The position numbers were made by a program, and so were the translations under genes. A DNA stretch of 64,000 nucleotides from Brachypodium distachyon (Eukaryota > Streptophyta > Magnoliopsida > Poales > Poaceae), in assembly GCF_000005505.3 (NCBI RefSeq), contig NC_016133.3, forward strand, positions 32,884,737 to 32,948,736, written 5' to 3'. Below are positions 42,923 through 53,245 of this stretch, piece after piece; the first letter of the stretch is position 1; each line of letters starts with the position of its first letter. The notes under the pieces were generated by a model. That model was not told the origin of the DNA and made no database searches. It saw only the letters and a program-made list of their open reading frames with translations.

Positions 42923-43599
42923 TACCTTGTCAAATTCATGACATCTATATTTACAAACAGCGTTATATTTACGTATGATTTCTTAATGAACTCATTGTAT
43001 ATCGAGTTAATCAGCTACAATAGTATAACAAATTGTGTAACTATCAGAAACTTGAACCTGTTTCTCAGTATATCTTAATTAATGATTATCGCCACAACAT
43101 TTCTCAGCATGGACTATAATCTTGTCCTATATGTCAGATAATTACAGCTCAGCATGAAAGACACCATGTTCTGGAACTATAAAGAACAAACCAAGGCTTC
43201 ACTTACCTATCTTTAATTTAGATTTGCTGTATATCACCTAGTTCTTCAAACCATAGACATATTTCAAATCATCATTTCATATTGACTGATTCATTTGTTG
43301 TGCTACTGAATGTGTAACTTTCTGTCGAAACAACACCTCACTACATGGACAGAAGAACATATTCGAACCATGGGCACAATAAAATCTGATAGAACATAAT
43401 CGAACCATGGGCACAATAAAATCCGTCTCATAATAATTCAGCAGTACCAAAATTGAACAATGTCTTCAGACACACTATGGGGCATAAAAAGAGGAATGAT
43501 AAATAGCCTTGTACGGTAAGAAAGTGACCACCCACTCAAAATCTCATCTTCTTAGGGCGCACAAACCCATTACGACCATCATAATGATTCTGAAATAAA
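42923..43599 (+). other. 3' flank of the transposase gene, no gene seen
   Basis: AT-rich. Carries the repeat block gaacctgtttctcagtatatcttaattaat (43054-43083) shared with the transposase leader. Also has a 36-bp tandem duplication containing cgaaccatgggcacaataaaatc at about 43355-43425. Confidence 0.6.
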
Positions 43600-44151
43600 C
43601 TACCACACCGGCACGTGAATATATGGAATATACCCAACAAATAGGAAAGGCCCATTACTTCCTACATACAGAATGAAAAGGATCTTGTCCCTAATTTTAA
43701 ATAACTCCTGCTTCACAACCTCCTTCCACCCAACAACACATACTCTGCCATCTTCACTAGAAATTGAGTAGGACCCTTTGACCTTACAATAGTTGCCACA
43801 CACAATTGTGATCGCACCATATTCAGGCATGTCGTCAGGGACAAGACGTCGTGGGAGTTTTTGTTAGAGCACATGCACAATGTGAACATTTGTTAAGCAG
43901 AAAATTAGAGGCAGAGCATAACAAAGGAAATCACTTCTACTTGCAAGTTCTTTCCTCACACAATTTGTCCAGGTTAATGTGTGGATCAGAGCCTGACATT
44001 TTCCAACTATATAGTTTCCACCTCCGTTACTTTCAAGGAGCATGTCAACCTCGTCGACATGGTTGATTACGGTGTCTATCATTTTCCAGTTAACCATGGT
44101 TCCACCAGTGGCATGCATAGCGTCAAGTATGTCTTGTTTATCCTGCCTCAC
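43600..44151 (-). pseudogene. B3-like fragment near the CACTA right side (minus)
   Basis: Two minus-strand open stretches are separated by a stop: 44151-43864 (MRQDKQDILDAMHATGG, then YIVGKCQ) and 43830-43600 (MPEYGAITIVCGNYCKVKG, then GWKEVVKQELFKIRDKILFI). The second has the tryptophan-plus-hydrophobic pattern seen in the last part of the B3-like gene at 14473-15668 (LWTEFVPKAKFKTNELVSF), so I call it B3-like with caution. It reads towards the transposase gene, converging with it. The first stretch is unrecognised; it may be an upstream exon of the same gene. No full model is offered. Confidence 0.4.
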
Positions 44152-44225
44152 ATAGTAATAAACTGTACAAGTTGAAATATATAATTAAATTAGTGTGATT
44201 AAATTAAGATTACTACGTCAAAATT

Positions 44226-45078
44226 TGTCGTACCAGCGGCCCACGGGGTCCCACTAATACGGGACGTGTGGGTCACTAGTGACGAAGCCCCGTCAGGAAG
44301 ACCTCCCGGGAAGCGATGACTCTAGGAGGCCTGCCTCGAGGAGACGACCCTTGGTGAAGGTGAAGCTAAGGGCCGAGTACAAGAAGCCCCCGGGAACCCC
44401 AGTCCTGGGAGGCTGAAGGAACGCCTCCCGGGAACTAGCAGGTGCGCTAGCCGGGAAGGGGCACCCCAGCTACCCACTCTCGGGCATGCAGGCGGGGCCT
44501 GCAAGAACAGTGAAGACAGGACGAGACGGCGGGCGCAGTGCATTTAATGCACCGACAGGAGTCTTATTAGCAGGCCTAGTCTTGCTTAGCAAGGCTAGGG
44601 CGACTACCATACGAACCATTTTTTCTACCGTGTACAGTGGACCGGGCGCTGCATGGCGTCCAGCATGGATGAGCAAAGTTGTACTTCATGTGGCTGTGAC
44701 ACGCGTCTGGGAAACGTGTCACGCTGCATGCATAGGCACCTGTGGTATCCCCTTGTCTATAAAAGGAGGACCGATGCCACCGGTCAAAGGGTTCGATTCC
44801 GACCAGTTCAGCATTCACCCAAGTAGCCAAGCCCTTAGAGGGATAAGTAGAAAAGCCCGGGAACTCCCTGACAACCGGTAGCACTCATACTAAGGAATAC
44901 AACTCCAAAGCAGGACATAGGGTATTACACCTCCAGGTGGCCCGAACCTGGGTAAACTCTCGTGTCGACACTTCGTGTCTATAGTCACGCCGGCGATCGC
45001 CGGAGCGATCACCTCGCCCTCCACCGAATGAAAAAGGGGGTGCTCGGCATCCCCGGTGCCGGAGATCGTGCTCCGACA
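44226..45078 (+). repeat. 5' LTR of element S
   Basis: 853 bp, TGTCGTACC start and CTCCGACA end, close to T's LTR in reverse orientation. TATA box TATAAAAGG at 44758-44766. Ends three bases before a PBS. Confidence 0.9.
44758..44766 (+). promoter_or_regulatory. TATA box of LTR S
   Basis: TATAAAAGG within cttgtctataaaaggagga, conserved in the LTRs of T, M and P. Confidence 0.7.
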
Positions 45079-45080
45079 TC

Positions 45081-45098
45081 TGGCGCGCCAGGTAGGGG
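45081..45098 (+). promoter_or_regulatory. Primer binding site of element S
   Basis: TGGCGCGCCAGGTAGGGG starting two bases after the LTR, identical to Q and P. The tRNA is not assigned. Confidence 0.75.
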
Positions 45099-45239
45099 GG
45101 CGTGCAGAAAGCTTCGGGTGACCCCCGACGTCATCGTCGTCAACATCGGCTTCTTTGCCTACGACATCTTCAACAACTAGCTTGCCAAGCCGCCCAAGAA
45201 GGCAAACGAACCGCGGGTCAACTTGCGCGACACTCTCGC

Positions 45240-47259
45240 CATGCGCACTCGATCCCACGATGCCACACGAGCGTCACAGGCACAAGGGGACCAGGGGTCC
45301 CCTCCATGACAGCGGCAGTCGCAGCTGCCACCTTCGCCTCCTCGGCCGTCGGCAGACAACCGGCCGAGGGGTCCTGCGGCGCCCAGCGCCAGAGCCAGCC
45401 ACGCGCGCCAGCTAGCGAGTCCACTCGCGGACCGAAGACGCGCAGCGGCAGCTGCGCCATGAGCACAGCGCATCGCGTGCGACACCGACGGAGTCTCGCC
45501 CCACACACTCGAGGGCACCGGGTGACAGGGCGGAGGGCAGCCGGTCGGAGAATCAGCAGCCTCCCGCCCAGACCCCGGCGGAAGCCATCATAGCCGCGCA
45601 TGTCATGGTGTGCTACGAGCCACCGTAAGGCACGCCGGCGCATGAAGCGTGGAGTGCGGAGCTGGACACGCTCCTCGCACTCGCCGCCCAGCAGCCGCAA
45701 GGTGAGGGCGCCCCGGCTAGTTCAGGCCGAGGGTAGAACCCGGGACGCATTGGACATGCACGCCATTGGTGCCGACGACAAGGTCAGGGCCAACTGGTTC
45801 CCGATGGTCCTCAAAGGATCAGCGAGGACTTGGTTGCTCAACCTGCCCGCCAGGTCCATAGCCTCCTGGGTTGACCTGCGTGAGCAGTTCGTGAACGCGT
45901 TCCAGGGCGACTACAAGCACCCGAGAGCCATGGCAGAACTGCACACGGTAGTGCAGAAACCGGGGGAGACGTTGTGGGACTTCACCAACAGGTTCTCCAA
46001 CCTCTCCTAGTCCATCCATGAGGCGGAAGCGGTCGCCATCATCAACACATACGCCATCAACATCCGTGACCCGAAGATGCGTGAGAAGCTGAACACGCAC
46101 CGGATCCGGACAACAAGGGACCTCTATGCTCTCACGCACAAGTGCGCGATGGCCGAGGAAGGGCGCTTGGCGCCCGAGCTCGCCGCCAAAGCGGCAGGAA
46201 ACCCACCCGAGGGCTCCGGGAAGAAGGGCTCCTGGAAACGCAGCGGGAAGCAAGTGCTTGCCGCGGAGCCGGGGGTCCCTAGAGGCCCACCAAGAAGGCG
46301 GCGTCGGCGGGAGGATCGGGCAGCAAGCCGGCAGCGGCCGCACGCTGCCCCATCCACACCGACTGCCGCACTCTCCAGACCATCAACGAGAAGCGTGAGC
46401 AGCGCGACGAGGAGCGCCGCACTGCTGGGGCTTGCTTCAACTACGGGGACATCGGGGCACCTCTCCCGGGACTGCCCGAACAACCCCCGCGGCGGAGCAG
46501 TTAGGGGCGCAGCCGGCGGCGACAAAGAAGAACCCGCGGGGGGTCGCGGTCACCCGCGGCGGCAAGGACCGGCCTCCCTGAGGACGCGACAAGCCTCGCA
46601 CCGAGCAGCACGAGGATGACTACAACAACGACGCCGACGAGCCCGGCTTCCAGGAGCCTCGCGACGTCGCCTGCATCCACGGGGGAGCATACGCTCTCCC
46701 GTCTCACGCTGCCATGAAGCGGCTTACGCGTGAAGTCTGCGCTCTCCTCCACAGCGTGGAGGCGCAGCAGCCGTTGAGGCGGTCGCATGTGCCGATCACC
46801 TTCAACTGGGACCCCTTGGGGTCAGGGGTACTCCCCCTCGTGGTGTCGCCGATCATAAACAATGTGACGGTGACCAAGGTACTGGTGGGCAGCGGGGCAG
46901 GCCTCAACCTGCTGTCTGCCAAGCTGGTGGAGAAGATTCAGTTGCCCCCTGAGCAGATGAGGCCCAAAAACCCGTTTAGTGGGATCAACCCCGGAGTGGT
47001 GCAGCACATGGGGCGAATGACGCTCCCGGTGACCTTCGGTTCCCCGGAAGCGTTCCAGACTGAGCACGTCATTTTCGATGTGGCTCTGACCCCCTTGCCA
47101 TACAACGGGATCATTGGTCGGCCAGCGCTGATCAAGTTCATGGCGGCAACCCATTCCGCCTACGGCGTGATGAAGATGCTGTCAACATACGGCGTACTCT
47201 CCATCAAGTGCGACCTGAAGGATGCTGCTTGGTGCGTGTGCGAGGTCGTGAAGACCTCT
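45240..47259 (+). pseudogene. gag-protease of element S, truncated
   Basis: The ATG at 45240 (MRTRSHDATRASQ) runs only 22 codons to TGA. Later parts are in several frames: capsid MHAIGADDKVRANWFP and LKGSARTWLLNLP (45756-45850, with a deletion just before it), QKPGETLWDFTNRFSNLS then TAG at 46008. The 46077-46250 stretch is basic. The zinc knuckle near 46433-46475 reads CFNYGDIGHLSRDC, with the second Cys changed to Tyr. The protease region 46714-47259 has VLVGSGAGLNLLS, where the expected active-site Asp is Gly. The frame stops where LTR M begins. The product would be inactive. Confidence 0.85.
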
Positions 47260-48251
47260 TGTCGTTGCTCGGTGCTCCGACACTGGGGGCGTGCGGCCAC
47301 GTCCCCCTTTTAGGTTCGGTAGGGGTGTCTGGGGCGGAGACCCGGTGATCGCCGGCACGGCCGATGAGGCCCTACGGGGCCGGCGAGACGAAGTGCTACG
47401 GGTACGCGCTAGTCCAAGAATAGATGCACGCACGTTTTTTACCCAGGTTTGGGCCACCCGAAGGTGTAAAACCCTACGTCCTGCCTGTCTGAGCTGACAT
47501 TGATTATGGACCAAATGTTTACAGGTTGTCGGGCAAGCTCCCGGGCTTTCTCTCGGTGACTAGGTACTCCTCACCGCTCTCTGCTGGCTGCCTACTGGAG
47601 CCACTCAGCGTCTGCCGAGCGAGCCTTGTCCGAACCGAATACCTGACTAACCCCCAATTGACCAACCTCCTTGACCGTCGGCATGGGTCCTCCTTTTATA
47701 CATAAGGGGTGCCACATGTGCCACGGTGCATGAGCTACAAGTGTCCAACGGGGAGACATGCAACTCCCCAGGGTGAGCTGGTGGCGTGCATGGGTGCCAC
47801 CTCCGCTGCTAGGGGCCTAAGACCCTAGGGTAGGAATAGACAACCACTGTTCCTTGGATCGGACGGGTAACTACCCGTCAGTCACTAAGAGAAGTGCGCC
47901 TTACTCATTGCATTGGTGGGACCGCGCGCCCCGCGCCCGCCACACGCCCGCGTGACGCTGTCCACTGGGCCCCACGCCCGAGGCGGGGGCACGCGCCCAT
48001 GAACCCCCAGTCCCAGCAAGTCGACCTCGGGAAGCACCCGGGCCCTACGCACCCGGGAACCCCCTCCCGGGAAGCCGCTTCCCGGGAGGTGCCCAGGCGG
48101 GAATATTCCCCGAAGCCCCGCTAGCCCCTTTCGGGCTGGTAGCTTGGCGGGGAGCTCATAGGCGCTCCCCGGGATGAGACCTTCCTGGGAACTCGGGAAC
48201 GGGGCCCGCGCATCGCGCAATGGTGGTACCCCGGGTGCCACCGGTGCGACA
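47260..48251 (-). repeat. 3' LTR of element M
   Basis: 992 bp in minus orientation: TGTCGCACC at 48251, ...CGACA at 47260. TATA box TATAAAAGGA at 47700-47691. Nearly the reverse complement of LTR P. Confidence 0.9.
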
Positions 48252-48265
48252 GTAGCCCCCGGGCG
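48252..48265 (-). promoter_or_regulatory. Polypurine-tract-like site of element M
   Basis: Minus strand CGCCCGGGGGCTAC directly before the LTR start TGTCG, the expected plus-strand primer position. GGGGGCTAC resembles GGGAGCTAC of element V. Confidence 0.6.
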
Positions 48266-48655
48266 TGGGCCGGCATCACCTGTTCCCGGGAGGGTCTCCC
48301 CCAGGTCGGTTGCCGGGCTACGCCCTTAACCGACGCGTGGGCCCCGATCAGTTGTGGGCCCGCGTCCCTTCGCTGCCCCGTGTACGGCGCCGTTACAAGC
48401 GGAGCAGTGGGTGCGCGATCTCCACCCTAACTCCCCCCTCTAAATAGGGTAGTTACGGCCACTCCGCGCATTACTCCCAGTGATTAGGATTTATCCCCGC
48501 GCACCCGTGGGGTACGTAACCGGCCGTTGCCAAACGGCCGAGCGTCATAAAGCCTCTACTGTTGCCAAAAGGGGAACAACACCTTGCCCATTCGCCTCCA
48601 TCCTCTTCCGCATCTCGTATCCCTGCGCTCCTGCCAGCTTCCGCCCTCGCTTTCC

Positions 48656-50663
48656 ATGGCGCCCCCCACCACCAGGAAGGGGAAGGAGGTCCAAACCTCG
48701 AAGAAGCCCGCAACAAGCAAGACCGAGGCGGCAATCAAAGCGGCCGCCGCCAAGGACCAAAAGAGGCGGGAGATGCGTGCCACAGTCGCCTTCTTCCGCC
48801 CCGGCTATAACGGCGAGGCGCTGGGGAAGCTCCGGCTCGCCGTCGCCTCCAGCTTTAACGAGCATGGGGAGACGCAGATCTTCCCGGCGGGCGTCGAGCA
48901 CCAGTACAACGATTTCCGGGTGTTCGCGCGCTTCCTCCTCTGCGGCATGGTGCCGCCCTTCTCTCTGTTCCTCCACGCACTGATGGAGTCTTATCAGTTG
49001 CGGGTGGCGCAGCTCCACCCCACCTCGTTGTACCTCCTCGCCACCTTCCAGTTCCTCTGCGAGGCGTTCGTGGGGGTGATGCCGTCGGTGGGGCTCTTCC
49101 GCCACTACTTCTACCCGCGCATCGACAACGCGAAGGCGATGTCGTCAGGGGTGGTCTTCCGCGCCCGCGACCAGATGAAGTCCGAGTTCATCGTCCAGTC
49201 GGGGAAGAAGATCAAAAAAGAGTGGCGGGGCGACTGGTGCTGGGTCCGGGTGGAGGACCCCCAGGAGTTGATCCAGTCACCGACGGACTTGCCGGTGCCC
49301 CAGAACGGCTGGCAGGACAGGTACCACCGCGACGCTGACATCCTCCCCATCGTGGAGAAGACCAAGGCGCTGCGGCTAGCGGGCCTCACCAATGTCGACG
49401 TGGCACGCACCTTCGTCCATCGGCGCATAGCCCTGCTGCAGCTACGCTCCCGGCCCGCGTGGATGTACACAGGTTCCGGGGACAGGACACGCCTCCAGGC
49501 GGACGGCATGGATTTGGAGGCCCTCAGGACATGGGTGAGGGGGATCTCCGGCGAGATCTTCCAATCAACGGAGTTCCCGCCGGGGGTTTCCGCCCTCCAC
49601 GCCGGCGTCAAGGCGCTCAGCGACATCATCGGCGCCTTCCCGCCCTGCAACGAGTGGGGGCTGATGGACGCAACCCCACCCGGGTCCCGCACGCTCCCCC
49701 ACAAGCACCCCGCGGGAAGCAGGTGCTCGAGGAGAGCGAGGGCGGGTCCGAGCCTAGCTGGCCCTCCCTCCGGTCGCTGGACGACGAGGCGTGCCAGGTG
49801 GCCGCGTCCCCGGAAGTCGTCGTCGTGGAGGACGAAGACGAGGAAAGCAGCGACAGCGCGTCCTTGATCGTGAGAAGATCAAGGGCGTTCGCAGCGGCCG
49901 CAGACCTCTCCTCAATGGCGACGTCCGCCCCGGCAGCGGCCCCCAACCTGGCGGCGGCGGCCGCTTCCGGGGCGCCCGTCGATACCTCGACGGCATCCGC
50001 GGCAACAGGGGCCGCGGGTGCCTCGGTGGGGGCCCCTGTCTTGGCGGCGGCTGCCAGCACCGCGGCGGGAACCGGTCCCGGGGTGCCTGCCGGGACCCCG
50101 GCAGCGCCAGCGCCTGCGGGGGTCACCGGCGCCCCGGCAACGGCCTTCGCCTCGATAGCGGGGGCCTCCGCGAGTTTGGCTCCCGGTGCCGTGGTGGCAT
50201 TACCGTCGACACCCGGAGCTCTCAGGGTCACGACGACTCCGTGGCCGCCCACGGCGCCGCCCGCTCGGGGGGTCTTCCGGTGCTTCGCGCTCTGGCGTAA
50301 CCCCCCGAAGTCTTCTTCGCCGGTGGGTACCAGCAAGAGGGCGAGGAGCAATTCCCTGCCCGGTACACCCAGCAAGAGGACGCGCGCCGACACCAGCGGC
50401 GCCGCTGCTCCCATCGCCGCAGGGTCAGCAGCGACGCGGGCGCGCCCCTTGGCGACCCAGCCCCGATAGAGGCAGTGCCGGCAACCGGTATGTCCTCGTT
50501 ATTCCTCTGCAACTGTAATTTTTGTTAGCCAAACTCATGAACATACCTTCTTTTTCTGCAGCGAGCGGCAGCTTGCCCACGGCAAGCCTCTTGGACGCTC
50601 CCGCAGGCGCAGGCGAGGTAGGGGAGGCTCCCCCAAAAAGCCCGACGGCCGCACAAAGCAACC
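48656..50663 (+). pseudogene. Antisense accessory ORF (aORF) of element M
   Basis: Starts MAPPTTRKGKEVQ with a Lys-rich basic stretch (residues about 7-40). The PF04195-type region follows: SLFLHALMESYQLRVAQL, LATFQFLCEAFVGVM, GLFRHYFYPR (about residues 100-165). Next is a conserved part WCWVRVEDPQE, GWQDRYHRD, SRPAWMYTGSGD and FPPCNEWGLMD. A one-base loss near 49677 (aacccc where P has acaccccc) shifts the frame. An Ala-rich linker with KRARSNSLPGTPSKRTR, nuclear-signal-like, leads to the donor at about 50490 (accg|gtatgt). The intron ends ctttttctgcag (50562). Exon 2 stops at about 50663 where pol sequence is fused. The family's function is unknown. Confidence 0.75.
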
Positions 50664-51703
50664 CGCGGTGCGCCTGGAAGTAGTGGCGCAGCTTGCGGGA
50701 CGCAAGGAGAATCCCCAGAAGGAGCTTCTGTACTTGCGGGTACCTTGTCCGCGCGTCCCGTAGCACCGTACTAACGAAGTACACTGGGTGCTGCACAAAC
50801 CGCTTCCGCGGTGCTGAGGTTGCCGGCTCAGGTGCGGTCCCCGGGTCTAAGGCGGTTGCCGGGGGCCGCCCCGCCCCTGCCCCGCAGCCCCAGTCCCCGG
50901 GATGTCTTCCTCCCTCTCGGCAATCAGCACCGAGCTGACCACCTGGTCAGTCGCCGCTAAGTAGAGTAGCAGCGGCTCGCCCAGCATGGGGGCGACGAGG
51001 ATGGGCGGCGACCTCAGGTACTGCTTGAGTTCCTGGAACGCCGCCTCGGCCTCGGGAGTCCAGTCGACTGGACCCTTCTTCTTCATTACCCGGAAGAATG
51101 GCAAGGCACGCTCGCCTAGCCTGGAGATGAAACGTCCCAGCGCTGCAACACAGTCGTTGAGGCGCTGGACATCTTTCACCTTGCGGGGGGCCTCCATCTT
51201 CTCGATGGCTTCTATTTTGGTCAGGTTGGCCTGTATCCCCGGTGTGAAACCAAGAAACCCAGAAGCTGCCCGGAGTTGACATCGAAGGTGCACTTAACAG
51301 GGTTCAGCTTGAGCTTGATCCTGCGGAGGTTGTCGAACGTCTCCCGCAGGTCATCAACCAGCGAGTCCCCACGCTTCGATTTGATGACGATGTCGTCCAT
51401 GTAGGCCTCCGCATTGCGGCCTAGCTGGGGCCCCAAACATTCGCGCAGGGCGCTGGAATGTCGAGGCCGTGTTCTTCAACCCGAAAGGCATGCACGTATA
51501 GCAATAGCAGCCAACTGGGGTGATAAACACTGTCTTTTTCTCATCCTCGACCGCCATCTTGATTTGATGGTAGCCGGAGAAAGCATCCAGAAAACTCAGC
51601 AAGTCACAACCAGCGGTAGAATCAATTATCTGGTTGATACGGGGTACAGGGAAGGGATCCTTGGGGCATGCACGATTAAGATCGGTAAAGTCTACGCACA
51701 GGT
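50664..51703 (-). pseudogene. pol remnant of element M: RT and start of RNase H
   Basis: Minus strand from 51703: [50 protein letters not shown], then a frameshift, [18 protein letters not shown] (intact YMDD), [20 protein letters not shown], another frameshift, [21 protein letters not shown] and the RNase H start to [21 protein letters not shown]. The 5' side and everything after RNase H are missing. It keeps the RT catalytic motif but not a continuous frame. Confidence 0.85.
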
Positions 51704-52116
51704 GTCAGAGCAGGTGACCCCTGCAGGCGCAGGTACTGTCGGAGCACCGTGCGACGACATCGAGCGCGCCAGGTAGGGGGCGCGGGAGTGGACAACGCCG
51801 GAGATCACCGGCACCAGAGTTTCCATCGGCGTCGGCTTCGCTCTTGTTCGCCGACGAGTCTAGTTACCATGCCCCCCAAGCGGGCTGGCGACTCACGCAT
51901 AGACCCGGGTGAGGCCCCAGCGGCACACACGCAGTCGCACAACGTGCGGCCCGAGTCGGGGGCTCAGGAGAACCCTGAGCCCTTGAGAGTGCAGCAATCG
52001 CAGCTGCCTCCACCGCCTCCTCGGCCGTCGGCCGACAATCGGCCGAGGGGACCGGCTGCCCCCAGTGCCGGGGTCAGTCGCGCGAGCACGCACGGCGTCG
52101 TCCGGGCCGGCCAACG
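51704..52116 (+). mobile_element. Element U fragment: LTR end, PBS and gag start
   Basis: Plus strand. An LTR-end remnant (tgtcggagcaccgtgcgacgaca, about 51734-51756) is followed by a PBS variant reading cgagcgcgccaggtag in place of tggcgcgcc, then the leader. gag starts at 51869 with MPPKRAGDSRIDPGEAPAA and stays open to 52116, where LTR P begins. The first 30 bp are unassigned. It is the only copy here with an undisturbed gag N-terminal segment (Pro-rich, RPSADNRPRGP). Confidence 0.75.
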
Positions 52117-53136
52117 TGTCGCACCAGTGGCACACGGGGTACCACCGCTGCGCGACGCGCGGGCCCCTCTCCCGGGTTGCCGGGAAGGTCTCATCCCGGG
52201 GAGCGTCTATGAGCTCCCCGGCAAGCTACCAGCCCGAAGCGGGATAGCGGTGCTTCGGGAATATTCCCGCTTGGGCGCCTCCCGAGAAGCTGCTTCCCGG
52301 GAGGGGGTTCACGGGTGCGTTGGGCCTGGGTGCTTCTCGGGGTCGACTTGCTGGGACTGGGGGTTCCCGGGCGCGTGCCCCTGCCTCGGGTCGTGGGGCC
52401 CAGTGGACAGCGCCACGTGGGCGCGTTGCGGGTGCGGGATGCGCGGTCCCACCAAGGCAAGGAGTAATGCGCGCGGTTCAGTAAACGAGCCGACCGACGG
52501 GTAGTTACCCGTCCGATCCAAGGAACAGTGGTTGTCTCATCCTACCCTAAGGTCTTAGACCCCTAACAGCGAAGGTGGCACCCATGCACGCCACCAGCTC
52601 ACCGGGGAGAGTCGCATGCCTCCCCGTTGGACACTTGTAGCTCATGCACCGTGGCACATGTGGCATGCCCTTGTGTATAAAAGGAGGACCCATGCCAACG
52701 GTCAAAGGGGTTAGTCAGTTGGTCAGTTAGCCAGTTGGACAGTCATTCAGTTCCACAAGTCCCCTTCGCTGGCTTGTTAGATCGAGGATCGGTTGGTTCC
52801 AGTAGACAGCCAGCAGAGAGCAGTAAGGAGTACTTAGACACTGAGAGGAAGCCCGGGAGCTTGGCCGGCAACTTGTATACATTTGATCTGTAATCAATAT
52901 CAGTTCAGACAGGCAGGACGTAGGGTTTTGCACCTCCGGGTGGCTCGAACCTGGGTAAAAAACGTGCGTGCACCTGTTCTTGGGCCAGCGCGCACCCTTA
53001 GCACTTTGTCTCACCGGCCCCGTAGGGCCTCATCGGCCATGCCGGCGATCGCTAGGTCTCCGCCCCAGACGCCCCTACCGAACCTAAAAGGGGGACGTGG
53101 CCGCACGCCCCCCTGTCGGAGCACCGAGCGACGACA
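52117..53136 (+). repeat. 5' LTR of element P
   Basis: 1020 bp, TGTCGCACC start and CGACGACA end, followed by TC and the PBS. It has TATA at 52676-52683 and the block 'gtagggttttgcacctccgggtgg'-type U5 sequence, which is shared with the other LTRs. Confidence 0.9.
52676..52683 (+). promoter_or_regulatory. TATA box of LTR P
   Basis: TATAAAAG within cttgtgtataaaaggagga, conserved in S, T and M. Confidence 0.7.
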
Positions 53137-53138
53137 TC

Positions 53139-53155
53139 TGGCGCGCCAGGTAGGG
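53139..53155 (+). promoter_or_regulatory. Primer binding site of element P
   Basis: TGGCGCGCCAGGTAGGG, two bases after the LTR, same as in S and Q. Confidence 0.75.
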
Positions 53156-53245
53156 GCGCGGGAGTTGACAATGCCGGAGATCGCCGGCAGCAGAAGTTTC
53201 CATCGGCGTCCGTTTCGCTCTTCTTCGTGAACGAGCATAGTCACT

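Larger units (their letters stand above)
12695..44225 (+). mobile_element. CACTA (En/Spm-type) element, visible part up to the insertion of S
   Basis: Starts with the CACTA terminal inverted repeat CACTACAAGAAA at 12695. Subterminal motifs gtgacgg/ccgtcac follow within 200 bp. It contains a B3-like gene, a TNP2-type transposase gene and a minus-strand B3-like fragment. Retrotransposon T (TSD AAGAT), a solo LTR (TSD GAACA) and retrotransposon S interrupt it. Removing T and the solo LTR leaves about 9.9 kb up to 44225. The matching right end (TTTCTTGTAGTG type) is not in the window and is expected beyond S. It is probably immobile now, since its transposase carries stops and frameshifts, although its ends could be used by another copy's transposase. 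Confidence 0.75.
44226..47259 (+). mobile_element. Tat-like retrotransposon S (plus), 5' part
   Basis: 5' LTR, PBS and gag-PR of a T-type element inserted in the CACTA after 'aaatt' (44221-44225). Its coding region is broken at 47260 by the LTR of element M. The remainder should resume after M/U/P, outside the window. Confidence 0.8.
47260..51703 (-). mobile_element. Element M (minus): 3' LTR, aORF and RT/RNase H remnant
   Basis: Q/P-type element inserted into S's gag. On the minus strand it keeps RT to early RNase H (51703-50664), then jumps directly to exon 2 of the antisense aORF, missing aRNH, integrase, spacer and aORF exon 3. It ends with PPT and 3' LTR. The 5' side breaks off inside RT at about 51703. 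The left target flank is cctct (47255-47259). Confidence 0.85.
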
